Source: Raineyella sp034933565 (GTDB taxonomy: Bacteria > Actinomycetota > Actinomycetes > Propionibacteriales > Propionibacteriaceae). Taken from it: 64,000 nt of DNA. The stretch is taken from NCBI RefSeq assembly GCF_034933565.1, contig NZ_JAYFNG010000013.1:36218-100217 (forward strand). The letters are read 5' to 3'. A program made the translations under genes and the position numbers. A model generated the notes under the pieces. It saw only the letters and a program-made list of their open reading frames with translations, was not told the DNA's origin and did no database searches. This document shows, piece after piece, positions 48,780 to 57,928 of the stretch (its first letter is position 1; every line of letters starts with the position of its first letter).

Positions 48780-51119
48780 CTAGGGCGACACGGTCTTCGT
48801 AGCTGTCTGCCGTGGCCCGGCGGCGTTCAGCCGTAGCGTCTGCCAGGCCCGGGTGGCCAGCTGCAGATTGAAGCGGGTGTCGGGATCGGCCAGGTCATGC
48901 CCGGACACCTGTCGGATGCGCTGCAGTCGGTACCGCAGTGTGCTGCGGCCGATGGACATGGCGGTGGCGGCCGAATCGTAGCTGCCCCCGGTCTCCAGGA
49001 ACTGGCTCAGGGTCAGCACCAGCGAGGCACGGTGATGGGTGTCGTAGTCGAGGAGTGCGCCGAGCCATTGTCGGATGAACCGCGGCACCGCGTCGGCGTC
49101 GGTGACCTCCGACAGCAGTTGGTAGATGCCGAGATCCTCGTAGACGGCGATGCCGTCAGAACCGCCGGTGGTCCTCACCATCCGCGTGCACAGCTCAGCC
49201 TGGTGGTGGGAGCGGGCGAAATCCGCCGGGCGCCGGCACACCGAGCCGACACCGATCAGGCACCGGGAGCCGAGCTCGCGCTGCACCGCCGCTCGGAAGT
49301 CGGACCAACGGTCGCCACCACCGCGGACGGAGCCGGCGACCAACAGCACAACGGTCCCCGCTCGGGGCAGGTACATCAGGGAAGCGCCGGGCGTCAGGGA
49401 GGCACCGAGGCTGCGGGCGGCCTCGCGGACCGCCGTCAGCAGCTCATCGGCATCGGAGGGGCCCGGCTGCTCGATGATCACCACGCGGTGAGGGCGGTCG
49501 AGGTCATAGCCCAGGGCTCGCGCCCGCGCCGACCCGGCCTCGGGGTCGCCACCGACCAGGTCGGCCACGACGTCCCTGCCCAGCCGCAGCTCAGTGTCGG
49601 CCACCGAGCGCTGCCGGGCCAGTTCCATCGCCAGGACGGTGGCGCCGTGTTCCAACGCCATGATCTCCGGCTCGCCCGCCGTACGGTCGGGATCGAGCAG
49701 CACCAGGACGCCGAGCACATCGGCGCGCGGACGGGCCACCGCGAGAAGTCGGCCGTCGACGCGGATGGGACGGGCCTTCGTCGGGGCCCGGCCGAAGAGG
49801 TCGGCCCGCTCGGCGGCCGAGGTCAGGGCATCGGAAGGCGGCTGCTCGCCGCCGGCCCAGGCGACGAGGTTGCCGTGGCGATCCTCGACGGCGGCGGCGA
49901 GTCCGGTCAGGTCGGACAGCGCCTCGACGATCCCCTGCTGGCCTTCGTCTCCGGTCGCGACCCGGGTGAACCGGTCGTGGATGGCGTTGCGGTGCTCCAG
50001 CTCACCCACGGTACGGGCGAGCTGTGCGACGGTGGCACGCAGGTCATCGGTCGCCGCCTGCCGTCGCCGGTGCAGGCGGGCATTCGCCAGCGCCGCACCG
50101 GTCTGCTGGGCCAGCGTCCGGGCCATCAGCAGCTCGGCCGCCGACGGCTCCTCGTCCGCGGTGATCACCATGTGGCCGATCACGCCCTCGGCCCCGTGCA
50201 GTGGCAAGGCCATCGTCCCCGCGGTGCGGGGCGGCGGGACGGGCGAGAGGGGCGCTCCGCGGTCACCGCCGGGCAGCTGCCGGCGGATCCCGACCGGCAG
50301 GCCGTGGCCCGGGGGACCGCTGTCCTCATCGACGTACACACCCTCGAGTCGGCACCGGCCCAGCAGCGGAGCCGCAGTCATCGCGAGGGAGACGATCTCG
50401 TCCTCGCGCTGTCGTGCGGTCATCACCATGGACAGGGCCAGCAGTCCGCGCAGCTCCGAGAGCTGGTCCCGGAGCTCCGGATCCGGTCTTCGGGCATCCG
50501 ACGTCTTCGTGGTCACCTCCCGGGCGGCGAACTCGTCCCCGGTGAGGAAATGGGGGTTCTCCATCACCATCCCGTTGAGGGCGATCCGCGGATGGGTCCT
50601 GAGCAGATCCACCATCAGGCCGACACCGACCCTGCTCAGGTCGTAGAGGCACAGGATCGAATGGGAGTGCTGCGCCGCGAACCCATCGGCCCACGTCTCG
50701 TACGCCACCACCGCCTCGCGGGGTGGCGCGACCCGATCCAGCCAGGACATCTCCCCGACCAGCCTGGTGGAGCCGTACGTGCCGGCGTCGGTGATGGTGC
50801 GGCAGGACTGCTCCCAGAAGTCGATCATCGACGCCGCTGAGAACTCTCCGGTCCGTAGGTACGTGTCGGCGCACCCCCAGATCTCCAGCTGCCGTGAGCG
50901 CAGGCAGGCCTCGACATCGACATCGTCGCCGATCAGGGTCGCGACCTGTGCCGGTGAGGTCGCATCCAGCACGGCCAGGCATTTGTCACCCCCACCGAGT
51001 CCGGTTCGCAGGTAGGACTGCAGCAGGGCATCCCGCTCCTGCTCGCCGTAGTAGAAACCGCAGACGTGGTCACCCGGGACGATGTCGGGGCCCGTACGCC
51101 CCAGCTCTCGGTCGGCCAT
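48780..51119 (-). CDS. Large MEDS/GAF/PucR-type transcriptional regulator
   Basis: This 779-residue protein joins an N-terminal MEDS (DcmR-like sensory) domain (residues 12-185: GDHVCGFYYGEQERDALLQS, YLRTGEFSAASMIDFWEQS), a GAF-like domain (about 230-350), a second sensor segment (380-490, LAAAVEDRHGNLVAWAGGE), a CdaR GGDEF-like region (530-680) and a C-terminal PucR helix-turn-helix (YDSAATAMSIGRSTLRYRLQ, RIRQVSGHDLADP). MEDS domains are thought to sense small hydrocarbon derivatives. It is divergent from a zinc alcohol dehydrogenase, which is its likeliest target. The effector is unknown. Confidence 0.88.
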   Translation of the reverse strand: MADRELGRTGPDIVPGDHVCGFYYGEQERDALLQSYLRTGLGGGDKCLAVLDATSPAQVATLIGDDVDVEACLRSRQLEIWGCADTYLRTGEFSAASMIDFWEQSCRTITDAGTYGSTRLVGEMSWLDRVAPPREAVVAYETWADGFAAQHSHSILCLYDLSRVGVGLMVDLLRTHPRIALNGMVMENPHFLTGDEFAAREVTTKTSDARRPDPELRDQLSELRGLLALSMVMTARQREDEIVSLAMTAAPLLGRCRLEGVYVDEDSGPPGHGLPVGIRRQLPGGDRGAPLSPVPPPRTAGTMALPLHGAEGVIGHMVITADEEPSAAELLMARTLAQQTGAALANARLHRRRQAATDDLRATVAQLARTVGELEHRNAIHDRFTRVATGDEGQQGIVEALSDLTGLAAAVEDRHGNLVAWAGGEQPPSDALTSAAERADLFGRAPTKARPIRVDGRLLAVARPRADVLGVLVLLDPDRTAGEPEIMALEHGATVLAMELARQRSVADTELRLGRDVVADLVGGDPEAGSARARALGYDLDRPHRVVIIEQPGPSDADELLTAVREAARSLGASLTPGASLMYLPRAGTVVLLVAGSVRGGGDRWSDFRAAVQRELGSRCLIGVGSVCRRPADFARSHHQAELCTRMVRTTGGSDGIAVYEDLGIYQLLSEVTDADAVPRFIRQWLGALLDYDTHHRASLVLTLSQFLETGGSYDSAATAMSIGRSTLRYRLQRIRQVSGHDLADPDTRFNLQLATRAWQTLRLNAAGPRQTATKTVSP

Positions 51120-51310
51120 GGCACTCCTCTCGGGACCGGACGGCGTCCGGACCCGGAGGGTTGTCCCGGGGGCCGGCGGCGTCGCTCATCGATGTCGTGA
51201 CGAAAATCACACCTCGCCACGGTAGGTCACTGGCCTTCGCGGGGTCAGCCGGTCGGTCAATTTCGCCCTGACGGGGCATGGTGCTGTGCCCGGGTGGCCA
51301 TGGATGCTGT

Positions 51311-51385
51311 GACGACTCAAGGCATGACGAGCCGAGACATGACGAGCCGAGACATGACGACTCGAAGCAGTGAGAACCCGAAGCA
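51311..51385. repeat. Four 15-bp tandem repeats in the regulator-ADH gap
   Basis: The unit GACGAGCCGAGACAT occurs exactly at 51326 and 51341, with close variants at 51311 (GACGACTCAAGGCAT) and 51356 (GACGACTCGAAGCAG). A shorter CCGAAGCAGTGA echo follows. The array ends about 30 bases before the dehydrogenase start. The rest of the 293-base divergent gap shows no gene. Regularly spaced copies next to a target promoter are typical of multi-site operators or a slippage array. Confidence 0.65.
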
Positions 51386-51412
51386 GTGACACCGAAGGAT
51401 GAGGAGCAGCAG

Positions 51413-52474
51413 ATGCGGGCAGTTGTGTACCACGGGGCCGGGGACGTCCGGGTGGAGGACGTGGCCGATCCGACCATCTGTGACCCGAACGACGTGATCG
51501 TCAGGACGATCACCACCTCGATGTGCGGGTCGGACCTCTACCTGTTCAACGGTGAGGTCGACCACATGGTGGCCCCCGGCCGCACCACGCTGGGACACGA
51601 GATCTGCGCCGAGGTCGTGGAGGTGGGGTCGAACGTCGGGAGGTTCCGCGTCGGGGACCGGGTCACCTTCCCGTACTCGGTCAGTTGTGGCCGGTGCGCA
51701 ACCTGCCGGATGGGCCAGACGGCGCACTGCGAGACCTCGGGGAAGGCGATCTACGGCTTCGGTGTCGCCTTCGGTGATCTCGGTGGCAGCCATGCCGAGT
51801 ACGTCCGCGTGCCGCTGGCTGACGGCCACCTCGAGCACGTGCCGGAGGGGATCGACGACGAGTCGGCGCTGTTCCTGTCCTGCAACCTGCCCGGGGCGAT
51901 GATCGCCGTCGATTCGGCCGACATCAGGCCGACCGACACCGTCGCGGTGATCGGGGCCGGCCCGACCGGCCAACTGGCGTTACAGCTGGCCCGCAGCCGG
52001 ACCGGTCGTACGATCCTCGCCCTGGACCGGGTCCCCGATCGCCTGGCCACCGCGCGGCGGCTCGGTGCGCAGCCGGTCGACGTGGAACACGACGACGTGG
52101 CCGCGATCGTGGCGGAGGCCACCGAGGGACGTGGTGTCGACAAGGTGATCGAGTTCGCCGGCCGAGGCGCCGCCTTCAACCAGGCCGTTGCCATCACCCG
52201 TCCCGGGGGTGTGATCTGCGGGGGCGGCGTGCACCTCGAGCAGGATTTCGGCGTCTCCCTGTTCGATCTCTACTTCAAGAACCTCCAGCTGCGGCTCAAC
52301 GGCTTCGCCAATGCCGCCACCGCGATGTGGGAGGCCGGCCGGCTGATCACCACCGGCGTGATCGCCCCGCGCTCGGTGGTCTCGCACCGGGTCACACTCG
52401 ACGAGGTCCCGACCGCGGCGAAGGCGTTCGCCGCCCGTGAGGACGGCTTCAACAAGATGGTGATCAGGCCCTGA
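51413..52474 (+). CDS. Zinc-dependent alcohol dehydrogenase
   Basis: This 353-residue medium-chain dehydrogenase has the catalytic zinc ligands Cys in TTSMCGSDLYLF and GHEICAEVVEVG (His-Glu pair). The structural zinc cysteines are in SCGRCATCRMGQTAHC, and the NAD(P) motif is VIGAGPTGQLALQLA. Segments GKAIYGFGVAFGDLGGSHAE and FAGRGAAFNQAV suit sorbitol- or butanediol-type enzymes, but the substrate is open. The ATG at 51413 with GAGGAG is preferred over 51386. The divergent MEDS/PucR gene likely regulates it. Confidence 0.9.
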   Translation: MRAVVYHGAGDVRVEDVADPTICDPNDVIVRTITTSMCGSDLYLFNGEVDHMVAPGRTTLGHEICAEVVEVGSNVGRFRVGDRVTFPYSVSCGRCATCRMGQTAHCETSGKAIYGFGVAFGDLGGSHAEYVRVPLADGHLEHVPEGIDDESALFLSCNLPGAMIAVDSADIRPTDTVAVIGAGPTGQLALQLARSRTGRTILALDRVPDRLATARRLGAQPVDVEHDDVAAIVAEATEGRGVDKVIEFAGRGAAFNQAVAITRPGGVICGGGVHLEQDFGVSLFDLYFKNLQLRLNGFANAATAMWEAGRLITTGVIAPRSVVSHRVTLDEVPTAAKAFAAREDGFNKMVIRP

Positions 52475-52564
52475 GTCCGCAGGGACATCGATACCCCGGC
52501 AGCACCGACGCTCCTCAGGATCGATGCCGCTCGGGATCGAGATCCTGAAGCATCGGGGATGCAA

Positions 52565-52608
52565 CGGCCGGTGGTCGGGAGGCATCTGTGCCTTCCGACC
52601 ACCGGCCG
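52565..52608. terminator. Strong bidirectional terminator
   Basis: CGGCCGGTGGTCGGGAGGC pairs with GCCTTCCGACCACCGGCCG (19 bp, one G-T) across a 6-base loop. It separates the convergent dehydrogenase and peptidase E-like genes. Confidence 0.85.
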
Positions 52609-52629
52609 GATCGCGTCGGGGAGATCAGG

Positions 52630-53346
52630 TCAGAGCACGCGCATCCGCTCGGCGTTGATGTAGACGCCGGAGGAGGTGGGCTCCTCGGTGCCCTCCACGC
52701 GGTAGACCTTGGCCTCGGTGTCCTCGGCGAGGAACGCCTTCGGCTTGCCGTCGACCCAGTGGATCGCCGCACCGTCGTCGACGCCGTAGCCGCTGGGCAG
52801 CGACCCCTCACCGATCGCCTCGGCGAAGATCGGCGCCCGCTCGTCCTCGGAGTGGTAGTGCGAGCAGAACGAGCCGGGCAGCACGCCGAGTCCGCCCTTC
52901 CAGGCCATGATCGGGCCGAAGGAATCCGTGGTGCAGCCCTCGAAGAAGGCTCCACCACCGGCGGCGTAGCCGGCGATGACGACGTCGCGACCCGACTCGA
53001 TGATCCGCCGCAGCCGGGTGGACACCCCGTGCGCGTCCCAGAGCGCGATCAGGTTCACCGTCAGGCCACCGCCCACCACGATGACGTCGGCCTCGTCGAG
53101 GCGCGCCACCGAGCGGGCCGCGTCGTGCCACAACGTGGCCACCAGGGGCCGGATGCCGAGGGCGCCGTAGGCGGTCAGGAATCGGTTGATGTAGCGGGGG
53201 TCGTCGGCCGATGCGGTGGGGAGGAAGCCGACCACCGGGTTCGGCTTGCCCGCCAGGTCCACCACGTACTTGTCCAGCTTCGTTGCTGCACCAGTGGGCG
53301 ACGTGGAGAAGCCCCCGCCCCCCATGGTCACGATGTGAGTCGTCAT
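52630..53346 (-). CDS. Peptidase E (S51)-like protein lacking the nucleophile Ser
   Basis: This 238-residue protein aligns with peptidase E: MGGGGFSTSPTG, VGFLPTASADDPRYINRF, DVIVVGGGLTVNLIALW and GCTTDSFGPIMAWKGGLGVL, then GSFCSHYHSEDERAPIF. Active S51 enzymes have the nucleophile in G-x-S-A-G; here the motif reads IAGYAAGGGAFFEG, so the Ser is Ala (codon GCC). The substitution is clear in the sequence. It may be a pseudoenzyme, binding rather than cleaving Asp-peptides, or use another residue. It has no coupled neighbour. Confidence 0.8.
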   Translation of the reverse strand: MTTHIVTMGGGGFSTSPTGAATKLDKYVVDLAGKPNPVVGFLPTASADDPRYINRFLTAYGALGIRPLVATLWHDAARSVARLDEADVIVVGGGLTVNLIALWDAHGVSTRLRRIIESGRDVVIAGYAAGGGAFFEGCTTDSFGPIMAWKGGLGVLPGSFCSHYHSEDERAPIFAEAIGEGSLPSGYGVDDGAAIHWVDGKPKAFLAEDTEAKVYRVEGTEEPTSSGVYINAERMRVL

Positions 53347-53415
53347 GGGGTCAGCTTCTCATGTACGCGGCTCGCCGGGGGCGCCGGACGTGCCGCCGTT
53401 ATACACTTCACCTTC

Positions 53416-54531
53416 GTGGCAGCCGAAGACATCAACGAGACCATCGCCGACCTCGAGCACGCCCTCGGGCAGATCGAAGCGGTGTCCGATCCGGCGGCCA
53501 TGCAGGTCGAGATCACCCAGCTGGAGGAGCAGGTGTCGGCCCCCGACCTGTGGGACGACCAGGACAACGCGCAGCGGGTGACGTCTCGCCTGTCGGCACT
53601 CCAGGCCGAGGTGAAGCGGCTCACCGACCTGCGCCAGCGACTCGAGGACCTCCAGGTGATGGTCGAGCTGGCCGTCGAGGAGAACGACGACTCGGTGCTC
53701 GAGGACGCGCACAAGGAGGCCGGGGCGCTGCGCGAGACCCTCGACGCGCTCGAGGTGCGCACGCTGCTGTCCGGTGAGTACGACGAGCGCGACGCCGTCG
53801 TGACGATCCGCTCCGAGGCCGGTGGTGTCGACGCCGCGGACTTCGCCGAGATGCTGATGCGGATGTATCTGCGCTGGTGCGAGCGGCACGGCTACCCGAC
53901 CGAGGTCTACGACATCTCCTACGCCGAGGAGGCGGGGATCAAGTCCGCCACCTTCCAGGTCCGCGCCCCGTACGCGTACGGCACCCTCTCGGTCGAGCAG
54001 GGCACCCACCGGCTGGTGCGCATCTCACCGTTCGACAACCAGGGTCGTCGGCAGACGTCCTTCGCCGGGGTCGAGGTGCTGCCGGTGGTGGAGGAGACCG
54101 ACCACATCGACATCCCCGAGCAGGACATCCGGGTCGACGTCTTCCGTTCCTCCGGCCCCGGCGGACAGTCGGTCAACACCACCGACTCCGCCGTCCGGAT
54201 CACCCACCTGCCGACCGGCCTGGTGGTCTCCTGCCAGAACGAGAAGTCGCAGATCCAGAACAAGGCGGCCGCCCTGCGCGTGCTGCAGGCCCGCCTGCTG
54301 GAGAAGGCCCGCAAGGACCGCGAGGCCGAGATGAACGCCCTGAAGGGCGACGGCGGCAATTCCTGGGGCTCGCAGATGCGCTCGTACGTCCTGCACCCCT
54401 ACCAGATGGTCAAGGACCTGCGGACCGACCACGAGGTGGGCAACCCCGATGCCGTGTTCGACGGCGACATCGACGGCTTCATCGACGCCGGGATCCGCTG
54501 GCGCAAGCAGCAGGAGCAGCTGACCGCCTGA
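53416..54531 (+). CDS. prfB: Peptide chain release factor 2
   Basis: This 371-residue factor recognises UAA and UGA stop codons. The recognition tripeptide region lies near the middle domain, and the GGQ loop is in SSGPGGQSVNTTDSAVRITH. Coiled N-terminal helices (residues 1-110) and KSQIQNKAAALRVLQARLLE are typical. There is no programmed frameshift: the gene reads through in one frame. The GTG at 53416 has TACACT eight bases upstream, the same spacing as dnaG, so leaderless translation is likely. It precedes ftsE, the common actinobacterial order. Confidence 0.96.
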   Translation: MAAEDINETIADLEHALGQIEAVSDPAAMQVEITQLEEQVSAPDLWDDQDNAQRVTSRLSALQAEVKRLTDLRQRLEDLQVMVELAVEENDDSVLEDAHKEAGALRETLDALEVRTLLSGEYDERDAVVTIRSEAGGVDAADFAEMLMRMYLRWCERHGYPTEVYDISYAEEAGIKSATFQVRAPYAYGTLSVEQGTHRLVRISPFDNQGRRQTSFAGVEVLPVVEETDHIDIPEQDIRVDVFRSSGPGGQSVNTTDSAVRITHLPTGLVVSCQNEKSQIQNKAAALRVLQARLLEKARKDREAEMNALKGDGGNSWGSQMRSYVLHPYQMVKDLRTDHEVGNPDAVFDGDIDGFIDAGIRWRKQQEQLTA

Positions 54532-54544
54532 GCCGCGGAACCAC

Positions 54545-54560
54545 GGGCGACCGATCGCCC
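54545..54560. terminator. Short hairpin after prfB
   Basis: GGGCGA pairs with TCGCCC across CCGA, just 14 bases after the prfB stop, and a related sequence follows. The remaining 225 bases to ftsE contain no gene. Function as a weak terminator is a guess. Confidence 0.35.
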
Positions 54561-54785
54561 GAGCTGCCGATCGCCCGAGTGGTGTCCACCTGGGAAGCTG
54601 TCCACCCGGGGAAGTCATCACCTGAGCAGGTGAGCGTCCGGGCAATCGCCAGCCGGGTCGGCCGACCGGTGGGGGCGCGGGCGTGACGCGCCGGGCGTGG
54701 ACGGTTGCGGGGGAGGCGCGTCATGCGGGGTTAGGCTCGGCCGCGGGCCACCCTTCCCCCTGTCTCCCAGCCCGGCCCGCCTCCC

Positions 54786-55475
54786 ATGATTCGTTTTGAC
54801 AACGTCAGCAAGAAGTACCCGGGTCAGGCGCGCGCGGCCCTGAGGAACATCACCCTCGACATCGACGCGGGCGAGTTCGTCTTCCTGGTCGGCCGGTCCG
54901 GCTCCGGGAAATCGACCTTCGTCCGATTGGTCCTGCGCGAGCTGCGACCGACCCGCGGTGCGGTCTACGTCGATGGGCGGGACACCTCCGCCCTGCCCTC
55001 CTGGCGGGTGCCGAAGCTGCGCCGCCGGATCGGCACGGTCTTCCAGGACTTCCGGCTGCTGCCGGGCAAGACGGTCCAGGAGAACGTCGCCTTCGCCCTG
55101 CAGGTGACCGGCTATTCCCGGCGCGACATCCGCACCCTGGTGCCGGAGGCACTGGAGATGGTCGGCCTCGCCGACAAGGGGGAGCGGCTGACTGACGAGC
55201 TGTCCGGCGGCGAGCAGCAGCGGGTCGCCATCGCCCGCGCGGTGGTGAACAAGCCGAAGATCCTGATCGCCGACGAGCCGACCGGCAACCTCGACCCCAC
55301 TACCAGCGTCGGCATCATGAAGGTCCTCGACCGGATCAACCGGCTCGGCGCCACTGTCGTGATGGCCACCCACGACTCGACCATCGTCGACCAGATGCGC
55401 AAACGTGTGATCGAGCTCGATGACGGCGACCTGGTCCGCGACCAGGGCAAGGGCACCTACGGGTACCAGGCCTGA
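54786..55475 (+). CDS. ftsE: Cell division ATP-binding protein FtsE
   Basis: This 229-residue ABC ATPase starts MIRFDNVSKKYPGQARAAL and has Walker A GRSGSGKSTF, the Q-loop VFQDFRLLPGKTVQENVAFA, the signature LSGGEQQRVAIARA and Walker B ILIADEPTGNLDP. With FtsX it forms a membrane complex that couples ATP hydrolysis to activation of peptidoglycan hydrolases at division. The stop lies 11 bases before ftsX. A TAGGCT box is seen about 50 bases upstream. Confidence 0.95.
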   Translation: MIRFDNVSKKYPGQARAALRNITLDIDAGEFVFLVGRSGSGKSTFVRLVLRELRPTRGAVYVDGRDTSALPSWRVPKLRRRIGTVFQDFRLLPGKTVQENVAFALQVTGYSRRDIRTLVPEALEMVGLADKGERLTDELSGGEQQRVAIARAVVNKPKILIADEPTGNLDPTTSVGIMKVLDRINRLGATVVMATHDSTIVDQMRKRVIELDDGDLVRDQGKGTYGYQA

Positions 55476-55486
55476 GGAGGACCAGC

Positions 55487-56395
55487 ATGCGATTCCGCCA
55501 CACCCTGTCCGAGACCTTCTCCGGTGTCCGCCACAACGCCTCGATGATGGTCGCGATCATCGTCACCATGTGGGTGTCGTTGACCCTGTTCGGTGGCAGT
55601 CTGCTCGCCGCCCAGCAGATCCAGCTGATGAAGGGCCGTTGGTACGACAAGGTCGAGATCTCGATCTTCCTCTGCACCAAGGACACCAGCGGCAGCAACT
55701 GCACATCCGGCCAGGACGTCACCCCCGCGCAGGTGGCCACGATCGAGCAGACGCTCCGCTCCGACCCGGAGGTCAAGGAGGTCTTCCACGAAACCAAGCA
55801 GCAGGCGTACGACGACTTCATCGCCAGTTATCGCAACAGCCCGCTCAAGGACTCCCTCACCGTCGATCAGATGCAGGAATCCTTCCGCGTCAAACTGGTC
55901 GATCCCGAGCAGTACCGTACGGTGGTGACAGCGGTCTCCGCGATGCCCGGCGTCCAGAATGTGCAGGATCTGCGGGAGATATTCGATCCGTTGTTCCAAT
56001 GGTTGCGGACCGCTCAATGGCTGGCACTGGGCACCAGTGCGCTGCTGCTGCTGGCCGCCGGACTGCAGATCAGCAACACCATCAGACTCGCTGTTTTCGC
56101 CCGCCGCCGGGAGATCGGCATCATGCGCCTGGTCGGTGCGTCGAACTCCTACATCACGCTGCCGTTCGTGCTGGAGACGCTCATCGCCGGCATCGCAGGA
56201 GCACTCCTGGCGGGAGTGACACTCGTCACCGGCGTCTATTCCCTGATCATCCGAAAAGCTGAAGTCTCGATACAGACTTTGCCCTGGATCGGCTGGCAGG
56301 AAACGGTGATCGCGGTCTCGGGGCTTGCCATTGTGGCGATTCTGCTCTCTATTATTCCGACATTGATGGCAACCACCAAGTATCTGCGCGTGTGA
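55487..56395 (+). CDS. ftsX: Cell division protein FtsX
   Basis: This 302-residue membrane protein has an N-terminal helix (ASMMVAIIVTMWVSLTLFGG), a large external domain (residues 48-170) with ISIFLCTKDTSGSNC, and three C-terminal helices (TSALLLLAAGLQISNTI, ETLIAGIAGALLAGVTLVTG and ISGLAIVAILLSII-like). The external domain activates cell-wall hydrolases. Two Cys (CTKDTSGSNC) may form a disulfide. GGAGGA precedes the ATG. The following gene is the expected hydrolase partner. Confidence 0.94.
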   Translation: MRFRHTLSETFSGVRHNASMMVAIIVTMWVSLTLFGGSLLAAQQIQLMKGRWYDKVEISIFLCTKDTSGSNCTSGQDVTPAQVATIEQTLRSDPEVKEVFHETKQQAYDDFIASYRNSPLKDSLTVDQMQESFRVKLVDPEQYRTVVTAVSAMPGVQNVQDLREIFDPLFQWLRTAQWLALGTSALLLLAAGLQISNTIRLAVFARRREIGIMRLVGASNSYITLPFVLETLIAGIAGALLAGVTLVTGVYSLIIRKAEVSIQTLPWIGWQETVIAVSGLAIVAILLSIIPTLMATTKYLRV

Positions 56396-56429
56396 TGGGG
56401 CGCCGCGCGCCGAGGACAGGGGACTGACA

Positions 56430-57816
56430 GTGACCACGCCTTCACATGCCCGGGGATGGGGCCTCCGTTTCGCGTCCGCCGGCATGGTCGTCGCCCTGGG
56501 ACTGGGGTGCGCGATCCCGGCCTCCGCCGATCAGCTCGACGACCGCAAACAACAGCTGACCGGTCAGCTGGCTGACGCGAACGACGCCCTGGGGGAGTCC
56601 AGCAAGGCCCTCGAGGACGCCCTGGCCACCCTGAAGTCGTCGCAGACCGACCTCGCCTCGGCCCAGGCCGCACTGCGGGCCACCCAGGACAAGGTGACCG
56701 CCGCCAAGGCGGAGGACGCCCGGCTGGCCGAGGAGCTCCGGAAGTCCCAGGCGGCGCTGGACGATGCGACCGCCGCGGTCGAGGCCGGCCAGCAGGCCAT
56801 CGCCGCGCAGCGCTCGACGATCCGGCGAGATCGCCCGCCAGCAGGTCCAGCAGCAGCACAATCTGATGGGCGTGGCCATCCTGGTCCAGCAGGGCTCCGC
56901 GAGCGGACTGCAGACCCGGATCCAGCTGTCCACCACGATGATGGAGACCAACGCCGCCCAGCTGGACCGGCTGAACGAGCTGCAGGCCCGGCTGGAGCAG
57001 GCGAAGGCCACCCAGGCCGCCGCCACCGCCAAGGTCGCCGCCGACCGGGCCGCCGCCGCCCAGGTGGTGGTCTCGCTGAACACTCTCCAGGCCGCCCAGA
57101 GCGACCAGCAGGCGAAGCTGGCCGCCGCAGTGGCGGCGAACCAGTCCGCCCAGACCGCGGCCCAGACCGAGGTCGCGAAGGACACCCAGGCCTACCAGGG
57201 ACTCTCCTCGGAGCGCGACAAGGTCAATGCCGATATCGCCGCCCGGGACGAAGCGGCCCGCAAGGCCGCCGCGGCCCAGGCCGAGGCCGATCGCAAGGCC
57301 CGCGAAGCCGCTGCCGCCCGGGCCGCCGCCTCCACCGGCAGCGGTGGCTCGGGCAGCAACGCGAGCGCCGGCAGCAAGACCGGCTCGTCGGGCGCCACCT
57401 CGAGCAACAAGGTGTCGTCCGCCGGCCTCGCCTCGCCGATCCCCGGTGCCCCGATCACCTCGTCGTACGGCATGCGGGTGCACCCCATCACCGGGGTCTA
57501 CAAGCTGCACGACGGCACCGACTTCGGCGCCGGCTGCGGCACCCCGATCCGCGCCGCCGCTTCCGGTCGGGTGACCCAGCGGTACTACAACGCCGGCTAC
57601 GGCAACCGGCTCTTCCTGGACCACGGCTCGCTCAACGGGACCCGCACCGTCACGTCGTACAACCACCTGTCCAGCTACGCCGTCTCGGTCGGTCAGTGGG
57701 TCAACCAGGGCCAGGTGATCGGCTATGTCGGCAGCACCGGGTACGCCACCGGCTGCCACCTGCACTTCATGGTGTGGCGCAACGGCACGATGGTGAACCC
57801 GGCGACGGCCCTCTGA
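56430..57816 (+). pseudogene. M23 peptidoglycan hydrolase with coiled coil, frameshifted
   Basis: The first frame reads a signal peptide (VVALGLGCAIPASA, cleavage before DQ) and a coiled coil, up to AAQRSTI at 56822. The frame then shifts by one, and the rest, GEIARQQVQQQHNLMGVAI onward, is in the next frame to 57816. There an M23 LytM domain carries HDGTDFGAG and HLHFMVW. Removing one C at 56822-56823 restores a single protein of about 461 residues. This is the FtsEX-linked EnvC/RipC-type hydrolase. The shift is either a sequencing error or a real disruption. Confidence 0.85.
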
Positions 57817-57876
57817 CCCCCTCCTCCCCTGACGAGGGTCCTCCGGGACCTCCCAGATACAGCACGGCACGACCGG

Positions 57877-57902
57877 CGGTGCCCCGTCCATGCGGGGCAC
57901 CG
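57877..57902 (+). terminator. Hairpin after the M23 gene
   Basis: CGGTGCCCCG pairs with CGGGGCACCG across TCCATG. It would end the ftsEX-M23 transcript just before the smpB promoter. Confidence 0.65.
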
Positions 57903-57928
57903 CTTGTCGCTTCTGGGATGATGGGCCC

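Noticed and set aside
53416..53520. Programmed +1 frameshift in prfB
   Set aside because: The frame is continuous from the GTG to the stop, and no CTTTGA slip site or in-frame TGA is present.
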